Assembly (NCBI GenBank): GCA_019639175.1
Contig: JAHBSK010000003.1
Span: 310,001 to 374,000 of the forward strand
Source: Acidobacteriota bacterium
Lineage (GTDB): Bacteria; Acidobacteriota; Blastocatellia; Pyrinomonadales; Pyrinomonadaceae
Direction of reading: 5' to 3'
Length of the DNA: 64,000 bases
Shown piece by piece: positions 63,833 through 64,000 of the stretch. Positions within the stretch are counted from its first letter, which is position 1, and each line of letters opens with the position of its first letter. The notes under the pieces were generated by a model. It ran no database searches. It saw nothing but the letters and a program-made list of their open reading frames with translations, and was not told the origin of the DNA. Both the position numbers and the translations under genes were made by a program.

Positions 63833-64000
63833 CTCTGATCGATCTCCTGTTTGTGCTAATTATACGGTGATTTTACCATACTGCCGGCCTTTAGCACGGC
63901 GGCGGCCGCAAAACAAAACAACGTTTGGTACGAAATATGCTTCTTAACCTGTGGCAGGAATTGCCGCGTTCCATTATTGTGTTTATTAAAAGAGGTCATT

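Noticed and set aside
63845..64000. Possible sigma54 promoter at the window end (TGGCAGGAATTGCC)
   Set aside because: The spacing between the GG and GC elements is two bases too short for the -24/-12 consensus, and no gene is visible downstream.

Overview
This window looks like a chromosomal segment of a Gram-negative environmental bacterium. Sec signal peptides, lipoprotein signals, TonB-C domains and a Wzx/Wzy-style polysaccharide locus all point that way. The mix of TPR proteins, PQQ propellers, an ECF sigma/anti-sigma pair, an M28 peptidase, a HEAT-cyclophilin fusion and abundant palindromic repeats reminds me of Acidobacteriota (Blastocatellia/Pyrinomonadales-like). That placement is an impression, because no search could be run. 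No rRNA, tRNA, CRISPR array or prophage was seen.

Layout. 0-3.4 kb: a partial exported protein, an exported DNA/RNA endonuclease with a lamin-tail domain, and an M28 peptidase. 3.6-5.1 kb: an IS1202/ISNCY-like insertion sequence inside a 20-bp direct repeat, just upstream of an intact sigma70-type promoter for a TPR protein. 7-11.4 kb: a PQQ-propeller protein, then an anti-sigma factor and an ECF sigma factor. 11.4-19.7 kb: TonB-C proteins, an orphan UPF0175 antitoxin-like protein, an alpha/beta hydrolase, PPK2, a subtilase and a zinc-ribbon membrane protein. 20-26.2 kb: a DNA polymerase I lacking the 5' nuclease domain, a coiled-coil zinc-ribbon protein and a large TPR protein. 26.2-40.9 kb: one long minus-strand surface-polysaccharide locus (flippase, FkbM methyltransferase, GT2, three GT4 of which one is frameshifted, a polytopic membrane protein, AsnB, a WecA-epimerase fusion, a TPR protein and an O-antigen ligase/polymerase). 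Its upstream half is visibly more A+T-rich. 41-46.6 kb: small accessory genes, an IS3-family element and a nucleotidyltransferase with an overlapping partner gene. 46.7-49 kb: thiC under a TPP riboswitch. 49-56.4 kb: an M48 protease fused to a propeller, an APC permease, two exported-looking methyltransferases and a PQQ sugar dehydrogenase. 56.9-63.8 kb: RNase E/G with a huge insertion in its S1 domain, a DUF4112 protein, a HEAT-cyclophilin and an OsmC protein.

The most unusual signal is a set of dispersed palindromic and iterated repeats. Some have 7-bp periodicity and form inverted arrays (9.0-9.3, 18.0-18.2 and 7.0 kb). Others are hairpins with compensatory base changes between copies (48.1, 56.4 and 63.2 kb) or three-way-junction folds. 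Several of these modules lie in frame inside thiC, at variable positions before and between its conserved blocks. This resembles Rickettsia palindromic elements that insert into genes. The same theme appears in the transposase, whose C-terminal tail is encoded by two hairpins.
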